Shown in pieces: positions 32,500 to 43,465 of a stretch of DNA of 64,000 nucleotides. Position 1 is the first letter of the stretch. Each line of letters opens with the position of its first letter. The stretch lies in the NCBI GenBank assembly GCA_026874595.1, contig CM049320.1:22951714-23015713 (forward strand). The letters are read 5' to 3'. The stretch comes from Sipunculus nudus (Eukaryota; Annelida; Sipuncula; Golfingiida; Sipunculidae). Below the pieces are notes generated by a model that saw only the letters and a program-made list of their open reading frames with translations, was not told the origin of the DNA and made no database searches. A program made the position numbers and the translations under genes.

Positions 32500-33760
32500 G
32501 TCCAGCCGTACGTTAACAAGGCACAAATTGTAAACCCTAGACCTAGAAACGTCTAACTGAACAACCATATTGGTCCATGAGAGATCTTTTTTAGAAAAAC
32601 TGGAATTAGGTCTCTGTTACCTATATCCTCCCAGGTTTGGGCTCGTAAGTGCCCCTCAAGATAATTAAATTATTGATACAAAAGCTCTAGTATCCGAATA
32701 ACAAATGCATTGATCGCCACGAATCTTTGCATGTAAATTGATCATGGAATGTTTCATCAGTTCCTGCAACCTGCTGGCGCCACTTGTATTTTTAAAATTT
32801 TTTACGCAAATTTTGTCTATTTTTGAGACCGTGAAATGAAACGGTCGTCCGTTAACAGGGCACAAATCGTAACCGTTTGACCTAGAATCTTCTTACTTCA
32901 AATCCTGAAAAGTCAATGAACAATCTCCTTGAAAACATGAAATTTTTGTCTCTTTAATCCATATCGTTCGAGCTATGGGGCTCGTAAGTACCCCCCCCCC
33001 CTCCCCCCCGCCCCCAGAATAATTAAATATTGATACAAAAGCTCCACTATCTGAAAACTAATACATTGATCGTCATGGTGCTTTGCATGCCTCTTGGTCA
33101 TCAGTTCCTGCAGCCTGGTGGCACCACCTGTATTTTCCCGGTTTTCTGTATTTTTTGTTCTATTTTTCAGACCGTTAAATGAAGCGGTTGTCCATCAACA
33201 GGGCACAAATCTTTACTTTACATCCCGGGAGGTTCATGAAAAATCTACTTGGAAAACGGATATTAGGTCTCTGTTACCCATATCCTCTGAGCAACTTTGC
33301 TCGTTAGTAGCCCCCAGAATTAATGAAAATTTGATACAAATTCTCTAGTATCTGAAAAACTATGTTATTGATTGCCATGATACTTTCCATGCATATTGAT
33401 CATGGAGAGTTTCATCAGTTCCTTCAAACTGGTGGCGCCACTTGTATTTTTTTCAATTTTTTACGCAATTTTATTTTTCTCTATTTTTGAGAGCTTCAAA
33501 TGAAGTGGTCTAGCTGTTAATATAGGGCACAACCCGTAACCGTTAGACATAGAATTTCTATCTTTACAACCACAGAAAATAGGTCATGGTGACCTATATT
33601 TTGTGAATGGGGGAGAAAACATGATTTTTAAGCACTCAGTCCGATGGGACACAAATTGTATCCATTTTGCCTAAAATCCTCATGAATGACTTTCAGGTAA
33701 GTCTATTAAAATATTCTTGGGAAACTGTAATAATGTCACTCTCTATTCGTCAGATGGGCA
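32500..33760. repeat. ~340-bp tandem repeat array, copy B
   Basis: Three to four units marked by CCGTTAACA(A/G)GGCACAAAT or CATCAACAGGGCACAAAT (about 32510, 32850, 33190, 33520). Each unit also holds CTCTGTTACC(T/C)ATATCCTC, GATACAAA(A/T)(G/T)CTC and CTGGTGGC(G/A)CCAC. Copy A has only about 1.5 units. Confidence 0.7.
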
Positions 33761-33989
33761 CAACTGGTAGCAGCTGGATGTAGAATAAGGTCTCTGTAAC
33801 CTATATCTAAGTTCTATTGCCAAAATGCATGATTTTGGGTGTCATTATAGTCATTGTTCAAGGCTCCTTGAATTCAGCTGAGGGGCATGGCTTTTGGGCC
33901 ACTTATTTGTATGAAGGGTATCTTTTTGTCTTGTTTCATGTTCGTGTGTCATTGTCCTTGTTGCGAAATTAAATATAAAATGTGGTAGG

Positions 33990-35350
33990 AATACACTTAT
34001 AGTAGAATTTTATTATATTTAGTCTGAAAATGTCATTTGTTTTAAGGAATGTTTAATGATGTAAAAATTGGTTCATTGTGGGCATTGTATTTGCTATTTT
34101 TGATAATTCTAATGGCTTTTATTTCTCATCAATTAATAACAAAGCCCCATATAAAAAAATACTGAAATTAAGTGTGATAGAATAAGTGTGTCATATAAAT
34201 ATTTTGGCATATGACCAGGTATACATTGTTTCATTTATTCAGGATTCCAGTATATTTTGATATTTTGGTGTCAACTTTGTTTGTGTGCGTTTGACATAAT
34301 ATATGTTCGTTTAGTATATACCTAGGAAATTGAAATCTGAAACTCATTCTATGGGTATGTCATTTATTTTTAGTTCAGTGGTTCTGTCGTGTATCTTCTT
34401 ATTTTGAGTGTGAAACGTCATGATTATTGTGTTGTTTAAGGTTTAATGAGAGTTTGTTTGCGGTAAATCAATAACGTACTTTGTTAAATTCATTGTTGAT
34501 GATGTTTTGGTCTTTTTGTTAATTGTAATTTGTGATGAGATTGAAGAGTGTTGTGTCATCTGCGTAGAGAATAAAGTTAAAGCAGTTACTGCAATGTTGT
34601 ATGTCGTTCGTGTATATTAAGTATAATAATGGACCTAGAATTGATCTCTGAGGTACTCCAGTGGTAAAAAAGTATTTTCTGAACTTGTGTCCTTTCAAAT
34701 CAACTTATTCCATTTTGTTGGTTAGATAGTTATGTAGCCAAAGTAGTGTTTTTTTTTCTTTAATCCCATATGATTCTAAGTTCTTAATTAGTTTGTCATG
34801 ATTGAAAGTGTCAAATGCTTTTGACAAGTCAAGGTATATAGAGAGCGATGCGTTTGCATTGTCAGTTTCTGTATGTATTCTGTCTTCTATTTCTTATTTT
34901 ACGTGTTCAGTTGAATATTTTTTTTTCTTAATCCGCATTGTTTATTATATAGTAAATTATGTGTGTGAAGGTATTCAAATAATTGATTGTATAATATTTT
35001 TTCAAATATTTTTTAAATGCTTGGTAGAAGGGATATTGGCCTATATTTCTTAGGTAAATGATTCTTTTTGTGAATCGGGTTTTTTTTTTTGCAATTTTTA
35101 TTTTATCTTGAAAGATTCCTGTAGTTAGTGATTGATTTATAATAATGCATAGTGCCTGATTTATAATAATGCATATTGCCTTGATTATGACAGGACCAAT
35201 TTGCTTAATAATAATAAAATAGAAGATAGCCCGTACTACTTTTGCCCTAAGATTATTGATTATATTTTGGACTTCCAATTCATTTATGTGTTTAATTATT
35301 AATATATCCTTTATATTTTTTTTGTGTAGTTAAATATTGTATGTTATTTA
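33990..35350 (-). pseudogene. LINE reverse-transcriptase relic (copy B)
   Basis: Minus-strand motifs are YLDLSKAFDTFNHD (34838-34794), [14 protein letters not shown] (34668-34625; the usual Gly is Arg), and [11 protein letters not shown] with an intact YADD at 34566-34555. Many stops and shifts interrupt it. It is the ortholog of the relic at 11390-12540. The two copies have decayed at different catalytic residues (YEDD in A, PQR in B). Confidence 0.8.
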
Positions 35351-35389
35351 TTTCATTATTACTGTATCCGCCATAACAAAGTTTTGCTG

Positions 35390-36110
35390 ATACTATGTTT
35401 TTGACCGTGTTCTGTCGCGGCCGCGTTCGTTTCCCGAATAGAACTCTGAGACCACTGGACAAATTTTTCCCAAACTTGACACCATTAATGGATCACATAT
35501 GAACTGGTGCCAAAATATTTTGCGTTGACTTCCGACCTTCCATCTGTGCGTCTATTTGGACACATTAATCCACCTATCTTCGGACTTGTTTGACCAATCG
35601 GGCTGGAATTTTACACGAATGTGCTCTTGGATAGCTTTATAACATACACAAAAAATGTGGCGCCACATCTGCCTTGGGTTAAAATTACTCATATCTCTGC
35701 AGTGGTTGGGCTTATCAACCTGAAATTTTTGCATGCGTATACATCCTGGATGACTTTCTTGATTTTATGACAGGTGGCGCCACCTACAATCACGTTCAGG
35801 CTGCAGACATCCAGGCTAACATCAAGGACTGGTTCGACGTATCCTCCTGAAATTTTGCATGAGTATAGATCTCACATAGCTCTTTATAATACACAAAACT
35901 AGTGGCGCCACCTGGAACCATTTTGCTCAGAGTTCGTCTGTTTGTTTGCCGTGGGATAAAATTACACATATCTTGGCAGTGGCTTGTCTTTTCTGCCTAA
36001 AATTTTGCATGTATATTCATCTTCGATAGCTTTCTCGGTTTTATGGCAGGTGACGCGACTTACATTTATATTTTCGCTGCAGACATCCATGCTAATATCT
36101 CAGGATTATA
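35390..36110. repeat. Dimeric satellite, copy B
   Basis: About two and a half units of the 277-bp dimer described for 12560-13860, with GTGGCGCCAC sites at about 35658, 35776 and 35900. The array is about half as long as in copy A. Confidence 0.75.
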
Positions 36111-36170
36111 AAGTATTCGGGGAGGCTATTTTTATCTTTTCTTCGTATTATTTCAGCAATTGTTTCACAT

Positions 36171-36390
36171 TTTGTTTTTTTTAATATATGTCTTGTATTT
36201 ATTAAATTCATTGTTATAGTACTGTTGCTTCATGTTTTCTTTTAATAGTTGGGATAATATATGTTGCAGAGTTTAAGTTGATGTTGTTTGTTGGTATATT
36301 CTATGCTATTTGTTGCTGATGCTCTCATGGATTTGTGCAATTTATTTCTATGTTTGCTGGGTTTGATTAGTCCGAATGTTATCAAATTTG

Positions 36391-36441
<51 letters not shown>

Positions 36442-37343
36442 ACACTTCATTCTCTTTAGTCTATGTTTTCATTTATCGCTTGAATCAGAATTTTTTTCTA
36501 GAATAGTATAGTTAATATTAAGGTCAGTTGAGAGGGAGCTCGAATGATGTTGCTAACAAAACAATACAATATTGTAGACACCTATGACGCAAAGCATCCC
36601 GTGTAGGCGGGTCCCATTTGGTCGGGTCTAACATGTACATTTCAAAATGGGCGAAGGGAATGTCCCAACGGGGTGCTAAATTAATCTAATTCTAAATTAA
36701 TTATTGTTATGCCGTTGGTCCAGCATGTGAGGATATGGGATGGTCTTATGAACAGGTGATCGGTGATGTACACGACCACCGTATAGGGCCAGACACGAAT
36801 TGTTTCACCACATTCTGTCTTATAACCGTTTGTGTAATCTTGACCCAAGTTGATAGAACTGTATAGATTTGGCAAAGGTCACGACTCAAAGTACATCCTA
36901 TATCTTTCCAATCAAAATACCCACTGTGTTGCTTATCATAGCTCCTCCTATCCAGTCCACTCCCCCCCCCCCCCCCCCCCCCCCCCAAATCGTTAGACAT
37001 TTGACAACTGAGTGGTACAACGCTCGGCCTTCTTCGCGACCCGGGTTCCATTCCCAGCGTGGCTATCAGAGTGGGTTGTAGCTGTCCGTCCTCCAAGGTC
37101 GGTGGTTTTCTCCGGGTTCTCCGGTTTCCTCCACCCTTACCGACCACCGAGCGCCAACACCCGAGCCATGGAGAGTGCCTCGTATTAGTTATTATAACTA
37201 GTTGCACATTCCATGTATTAATGTTCAAGGTTTCACTTCAAGATGGCGGTGCGGTTGCCCACGGATGTAACATGACAACCATCTTGTGCCAAAAAGAAAA
37301 ATACATTTATTCCTTAACTGGTGAAATAATTTTGTGTAGAAAA
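36171..37343. other. B-specific insertion with (TA)n, poly-C and a SINE
   Basis: Copy A passes from GCAATTGTTTCAC to GGTCACGTGGTTCTGGAATAG within a few bases (14127-14160). In copy B about 1.17 kb separates the same blocks (36157-36171 and 37344-37364). It contains (TA)n at 36395-36438, a C run of about 26 at 36961-36986, and a SINE. Confidence 0.65.
36988..37225 (+). mobile_element. tRNA-derived SINE with conserved central domain
   Basis: An A-box-like stretch GAGTGGTACAACGCTCGGCC and a B-box-like CCCGGGTTCCATTCCCAGC (37037-37057) form the head. Downstream is GGTTTTCTCCGGGTTCTCCG followed by GTTTCCTCC (37101-37130). I associate this block with central domains of invertebrate SINEs, but I cannot name the superfamily with certainty. 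The poly-C run lies directly before it. Confidence 0.65.
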
Positions 37344-37734
37344 GGTCACGTGGTTCTGGAATAGATTATATTTCAAAGTAAGGCAACAATGGTTTGGGCA
37401 TCTAAGGAATTTCCTGGCTTATCTTAAGGTATCATACCTGGAAAACACCCGTGTATCTAAAATTGGTTCAAAAGTTGTTTTAAATTGATATAAGACCGCA
37501 TAAAGTACACATTATTTAAATTTAGTTTAATGTTCATTGTGATGGTCCACATAATTTTTTAATGTTAATTAATATTGGCAGTTATTTTTAAACGCAATTT
37601 AGAACATGCTGTAACAGCAAGCCACTTTACAGTGGACATATATTAAAGTACATGACAATATCTCAAATCCCTTTAAATTTTTTATTTTCCTCTACCTTGT
37701 TTCTATCTTACGGCGGCTTGGAGGGGACATGCAT

Positions 37735-37830
37735 AAAATAGCTATCTCGTGTGCACGGAATAGTATCTCGTGCGCTCGATATACTCGTGCGCACGCGATA
37801 GTATCGCGTGTGCACGATATAAAAATATTT
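37735..37830. repeat. ~20-bp CG-rich minisatellite
   Basis: Copies of a unit like ATCTCGTGCGCACGAGATAGT: CTCGTGTGCACGGAATAGTAT, CTCGTGCGCTCGATATA, CTCGTGCGCACGCGATAGTAT, CGCGTGTGCACGATAT. Each is nearly palindromic around TGCGCA or TGTGCA. Copy A has a single remnant (ATAGTATCACGTGTGCAAAA at 14562), so B has expanded it. Confidence 0.75.
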
Positions 37831-38599
37831 CAATTCCTGTCCTCTCAAGGCCAACGTATACTATAGCTACTCTTAACCTGAAATTTTAATTTTGATTTTT
37901 AAAACAGAAAGGCACACGGTAAAGGAACAAATAGATATTGTCACATGACCCTCGTTTATTTCAATTTTTAAATACTGACATGCAATACATCTAAAAAATT
38001 TTAATTGTTTACCTTATACTTTAGGTTAGAGTTTGAGCCATATATCTTTGCAGTCATTGTGTTTCCTTGATACGACAATACAGCATGCAAAGCGTGACGT
38101 GAATTAAATCTGTATCGCTTAAACCCCCCCCCCCCCCCCCCCCCCCAGCAAGGAGGATCATCATGAATTCCCATAAATACCTACAGATGGCGCTTTCGTC
38201 AACCATCTGCTCCATGCACCACAGTTGGGAACAATGAATGACTCAATGTATTGAAAAGCAAATGCAAAGATTTCAAATAGGTCGGAGCAAATGCCAGTCC
38301 AAATTCAGCTTAATATTACCTAACGCAAAGGCGGTTAACATTAGCAAACTCAAATGCTGTTTACAATGTCTTTGCACTTAAAACTCTGTATTGGGTCTGA
38401 TATCAAATGATATGTGTTTTTGTTGTCATGAATAATACCTTGAAAACTAGTTGTGGCAGAACATATGGACAAAATGAATCACACAATTCTTATTGAAGGT
38501 TGTTTTGTGATTATTTTTCGGAGATCGCACAATAGAACTACAGCGAAATCGTTTGTTTTCAACTCTGTATTTTGAACCAAATCCATGTCGCATTTACAA

Positions 38600-38620
38600 A
38601 GCACATACATAAATATAGAC

Positions 38621-38676
<56 letters not shown>

Positions 38677-38690
38677 GTACATTAATGTAA

Positions 38691-38747
<57 letters not shown>

Positions 38748-38750
38748 AGA
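38600..38750. repeat. (TA)n-(GA)n compound microsatellite (copy B)
   Basis: Two (TA)n tracts (38622-38672, 38690-38714) then (GA)n to 38746, at the position of the tract at 15431-15506 in copy A. Confidence 0.9.
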
Positions 38751-39110
38751 GATGGGGGGGAGAAAAAGAAAGAGAGTGAGTTATACAGAGAGAGTTGACA
38801 GAATTTTCAGTTTTGGGCAATTCGGAAGTAAATGAAGATACGATTTGAAAATGAGGCAGAAAACCCCTTTCTGGTGATGATTACATTAATGACCTTACTA
38901 AAGCACAATCTACAGACACGTGGCACGACTCGTAAAATCAAATGTTTAACGACAAGTCTCGTTTTTCGGGAAAATGTCATGAGTAACAAAAAAATTATAA
39001 TTAAATATTGGCCTCAGTAAAAATTCACAAAGTTCATTTGTCGATAGATGAAAAAGAAATTTGAATTCAAATTATTCAAGTTTGTTCAAATATATCATTT
39101 GCTATAACAA

Positions 39111-39396
39111 GAGCTTTCCTTTATTATTTCATCTATCCTTGTTTTATTATGTTTCACGTTTGCCAGAGCGTTTATTTTGTGTTTTGTTCACACTTTCTTT
39201 ATTCCTTTGCCAACTAAATATACCTGTATAAATTTGTATATTCGAAATCCTTCCCCGTTCTTTGTCACCATATGTCTGTATTAGACAAAAGTGTAATCCG
39301 AAACAAAATAAATTTTCTTGCTTATATTGCATATATATAATTTTATATGATATATAGCATATGTTATATATTTCATGATATATAAATTTATATATT

Positions 39397-39430
<34 letters not shown>

Positions 39431-40470
39431 AGAAGATTTCTGCTTTTTCCTGTTGGCGTGATTGTGGGATGTATACTATGTATACTCATGTATAATCAGC
39501 AAATCCGGGACTCGTTGGTTCTCTCAAGATATACATGAGGATTTGTATGCACCCTACTTGGAGTTGACAAATCAGTGAAAATCCTACATTTTCTAAATGA
39601 TCAACAATATTGTCTATAACAAATTTTGTGTGACTATGTAGGGTGGAAAAGTGACGTAAGTAGCGGTATGAGAAATTTAAGATTTTTATATGATTTAAGA
39701 TTATGATTTTTCAGATGGTAACAAACCTCATTGTTATTTTTCAACGTAAATTATATATATATATATATATACGAATCTGTATGCGGACTTTTACAAATGA
39801 TCACGCGAGGCCCCCGTCATACTGGGTGGTGGTCACATAAACCCCGGGGGCAGTTTGAAGTGGCTTGTATTACTAGTGTTACTTTATCTGCCAAATCTAT
39901 CATGAGAGCCCAGGGCGGTACACGCGTTTTGTCAAATTATGAAACGGTATACATGGCGGACAGAGGGGCCAATAATTGCATACAAACACGCGCAGAATAA
40001 ACCCAGTCAGCGTGTAATCGCTAATTCTCGTTATCTCTCGTCTCATCTCGTGTTCGGTCATGTTGGCCAGTCACGGTCGCTGTCGCTTTTTGCACAAAAT
40101 GAGCCTGTCAATTTGAATTGAAAATCACAACGGGGATATGTTGTGACCCCTCGGGGAGACCGCCCCATTTAAAATGGCTATTTTTCGGCTGCAGGGATAT
40201 TGGTACAATCTGTAAATAGATTTGCACAGATTGGAACAACTCTATAACTTTCTGCCCCCAGCAGTGGCCGGCTTTCCGCTATGCTGACGCGGACGGGTCC
40301 ACTTCCCTACATGTTCCATGCATTGATAATATACACAGAAAAATTAGAAGGACTTACTTTATATCTTCAAATCATTTTAGACCCAACAAAACATTTTAGG
40401 CATAAAACATATTTAAAACATTCTAATTAATTATGGCCCATTAATATATATCCATACACACACAAACACA
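39111..40470. other. Gene-free region
   Basis: No gene is seen. Includes (TA)n at 39402-39428. AT-rich with a more balanced stretch at 39790-40330 of unknown nature. Confidence 0.6.
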
Positions 40471-40473
40471 CAC

Positions 40474-40475
<2 letters not shown>

Positions 40476-40560
<85 letters not shown>

Positions 40561-40687
40561 TACACAGAAAAGTCGGTTCAAGTGGTTAAGGAAGCCGCAC
40601 CGAAAATCGGAAGATCGCGGGTTCGTGTCCAACGTCAGTGAACCGACTTTTCTTTGTATACCCTTTCCATAAATATATTAATATATG

Positions 40688-40740
<53 letters not shown>
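40476..40740. repeat. Two long (TA)n tracts flanking a tRNA-like foldback
   Basis: (TA)n at 40477-40555 and 40694-40737, followed by (GA)n to 40770. The 108-bp foldback element lies between them. Confidence 0.9.
40556..40663 (+). ncRNA. tRNA-like foldback element
   Basis: Arms GGGTATACACAGAAAAGTCG then GTTCA (40556-40580) and their complement (40639-40663) match at 24 of 25 bases. Inside the arms, GTCGGTT (40572-40578) can pair with AACCGAC (40641-40647) as a 7-bp acceptor-like stem. It encloses an A-box-like GTGGTTAAGGAAGCCGC, a short CCGA/TCGG stem and a B-box-like GCGGGTTCGTGTCC. So a degenerate tRNA-like unit sits inside a longer inverted repeat. It could be a SINE head, a foldback transposon, or a former tRNA gene. 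Expression is not known. Confidence 0.5.
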
Positions 40741-40776
<36 letters not shown>

Positions 40777-42170
40777 TGGGGTTTCCTTGTGTTGTGATAG
40801 AGCTTTTTGATCTTATTGATATACAAACAACCATGCATTATCCACTCTGCATTAACTGATCACCTTTCCTCACTCCAAACCCTCATTTATTCCTGCAAAT
40901 TATGCATATTCATCGATTTCACTTTTATTCTCATTTTATCGCCATATTCAAGCAGATTATTCAACAACAGTTATTTGATTTCTCACCTGTGTCAACAAGT
41001 CTGCGAATATTTGCATTTAGGTCGTTTACCAGACCATGATTATAACTAAAATGTCAAGTATGGCAAATAAAAAGGGTCATCAAGGTCAAAACTGATTGAC
41101 AAGAAGACGATATCTAATTTGCATATTTTACCTATAATGAGCATCTCGTGCATTTGACTTTTATCATCTACAAAGGTTACCGTCTGCGGGTCACGTGTTC
41201 GCACGCGCAGACGATAAGAATGCTCGCCACTTGCTCGCGTGTTACGTCACTTGGTGACAGAGCGTGTGCACGCGCGGCGCCGTAATTATAAGCTCCCCAA
41301 TTATAACTTCAACAGGAAGTTTTTACGCCTAAGGGTCGGATTAATTTTTATTGCCCGACTTCCGACCACGTGCCGACCAAAGGCAGATACGATTGTTATT
41401 AACCCCGCAAAGTAGCATGACAAAACGAAGCAAAAATATCCCGGAAAATAGAAAAAAAGGATATAATTAATGTTGTTTGTGAACCGTGCGTGCCACTCAG
41501 TGCGTATTTTTATGCCTGTCATAGTTAACGAGTCAAGCAACCGTAATTATCAGATTGCGTTTTGATCTGAAGACGCATTTGATAATGTTATACTCAAATG
41601 CAGGAAAACCAATTAGGCAGTTACTTAAAGCTGTTAGGGAACAATGATTTGTAACAAAGGTGCTTTTTTATCATGAATAGAAGCTAGATTGTAAATAGCT
41701 ATTTATCAGAAGTAGGGCCCTACAATAATTGTGAGAACGGCTGTGTAAATTACATACATGAGGGCATGTATATAAGATATTTGTGCTATTTTACCAAAGA
41801 CATGACTGCAGCATAGAATGGAGAATGAAACATCGTTTGGAAAAAATGCAGAATAATATATACATGCATATATATATATATATATGTGTTAAAATACCCA
41901 ATCACTGCTTAATAGAAATGTAACATATATAGAATATATAATTAGGTATAAATTCAGGTTTCACGATTTCACCCCCTTTACTACCAAACGCACATACAAA
42001 CAGACGCATAAGGTATATATGTAAAACCACACAGTGGTAAAGTGTTCTATTGAAAGGAGAAGTAATAAATATAAATAATATGTACAGTATTCCAGTATGC
42101 ATTTTGCTGGACTGATCATGTCGCTGCGACTGGAGTTTTGTATAGCGTCATATATCAACTTCAGTTACAC
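40741..42170. other. Gene-free region
   Basis: No gene is seen. A CG-rich patch at 41180-41290 (CACGTGTTCGCACGCGCAGACG-like) stands out from the AT-rich background. Otherwise unremarkable. Confidence 0.55.
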
Positions 42171-42174
42171 GAAG

Positions 42175-42395
42175 GAAATACATGACCCTCCACAGGGAGC
42201 TTACCACCACAAAGCCGGCTAATCTAATCCAACGCCAGCTTTGTAGCAATCAGAGAGAGATAAGGTTTTACTAATCCCACGGGCGGCTACTGTTCACTCA
42301 GTGGGGAGTTCAATTCCAACCGTGAGAATCGCTTGCTCTCAAGGGGACAACATACGCAAACGACTGTACAAGCATCTGTCACGCATTACGTGCGT
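42175..42395 (+). repeat. Dispersed repeat, forward copy
   Basis: Matches 53420-53625 in inverted orientation. Shared blocks include AAAGCCGGCTAATCTAA, TTTGTAGCAATCAGA, GATAAGGTTTTACTAATCC, GTTCAATTCC and CGACTGTACAAGCATCTGTC. It is about 220 bp long with no coding potential. The GAGTTCAATTCCAACC stretch could be a decayed B box, so a SINE origin is possible. Confidence 0.7.
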
Positions 42396-42426
42396 AACAT
42401 GCAGGTGTGCATGAAAAAAAAAATGA

Positions 42427-42428
42427 GA

Positions 42429-42511
<83 letters not shown>
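42427..42511. repeat. (AC)n-(TA)n compound microsatellite
   Basis: (CA)n at 42430-42452 followed by (TA)n to 42510. Confidence 0.9.
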
Positions 42512-42554
42512 CAGTTGTGTCCTTATATCAGTGGCTTACTTCTGTCACTGACTA

Positions 42555-43176
42555 TAGTCCGCTCCTGTACCCCTGTCCACCTGATTTTTCGCGATTATCA
42601 CAACATAAGACAAATTTGGAAAACAAAATTTGCACCATTGGCATAAAGAGGCAAAAGCGTAATTTTTGGTACCTTACCTACTTAAGATATAAATATTATT
42701 CACTTTACGGCCTGGTTGACATGTCTCATATATATCCATGGTTCAAGCGTCCCTAATATGCGGCCATTGTTTATCCTCCTTGGATTTGGATATAAAGTAA
42801 TGTGACGTAACAGTGAAGCGCGTGCACGCGGAGAATACAAGTCTCGCTGTAAACAGAGGTCGGCAGCTCTTGATTATTGGTACCGTGAATGTTGGTGACT
42901 CTTTAGTACGTCACGTCTATTATGACGTCATCACTATCCCCTGATATGCCCATTTAACAGATTAGTGGCAAGATGTCGCTAAAGAACAGACTAGTTACTC
43001 ATAAAATGGTTTAAAATTTTTTACAGGAAAATTACATAAGGTAGGCTATTATTTCCATAATAGTTAATTACGCTTTTTCCTCTTTCTTCCCCAAGGTCAA
43101 ACAGTTTTGGCGTTCTTTGGTTCACAAATACATAATCGCGAAAAAAACAGGTGGACAGGGGTACTGGAACGGACTA
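42555..43176. mobile_element. 622-bp MITE with long inverted ends, TA-flanked
   Basis: TA flanks both sides (42553-42554, 43177-43178). The left end reads TAGTCCGCTCCTGTACCCCT and the right end, on the other strand, TAGTCCGTTCCAGTACCCCT. Both continue GTCCACCTG and a TTTTTCGCGATTA block. Weaker inverted similarity reaches about 140 bp inward (AAAAGCGTAATT at 42653 and its complement near 43064). The TA flank suggests Tc1/mariner-type mobilisation. No transposase is found. The interior holds a CG-rich patch (GTGACGTAACAGTGAAGCGC). Confidence 0.75.
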
Positions 43177-43385
43177 TAAACTATTTCCTTATGAGGAGCA
43201 CCATTACATTCATGTATTTTAATCAGAATTAATACACATATTCGCCAGTTCCATGTTCAAAATCAGTTAAAAGTGTCAATTTTATTAATTTAATGTCAAT
43301 TAAACGGTCAACTCTTATTAAGCTTTAATTTTAAGTTTTTTTTCTTCTATCCTACCTTTAGCACTCTACATCAGAGCGCCTGTCA

Positions 43386-43388
43386 AAG

Positions 43389-43463
<75 letters not shown>

Positions 43464-43465
43464 CG
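43386..43465. repeat. (TA)n microsatellite
   Basis: About 75 bp of uninterrupted TA, followed by short ACGTATA variants. Confidence 0.9.

Larger units (their letters stand above)
24705..39110 (+). repeat. Segmental duplication copy B (direct repeat of 5265-16010)
   Basis: Same order and orientation as copy A, with extra DNA at 28345-28925, 30985-32480, 36171-37343 and an expanded ~340-bp repeat array at 32500-33760. Anchors are listed under copy A. Non-coding blocks are visibly more diverged than the glycosyltransferase coding sequence. Confidence 0.85.
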
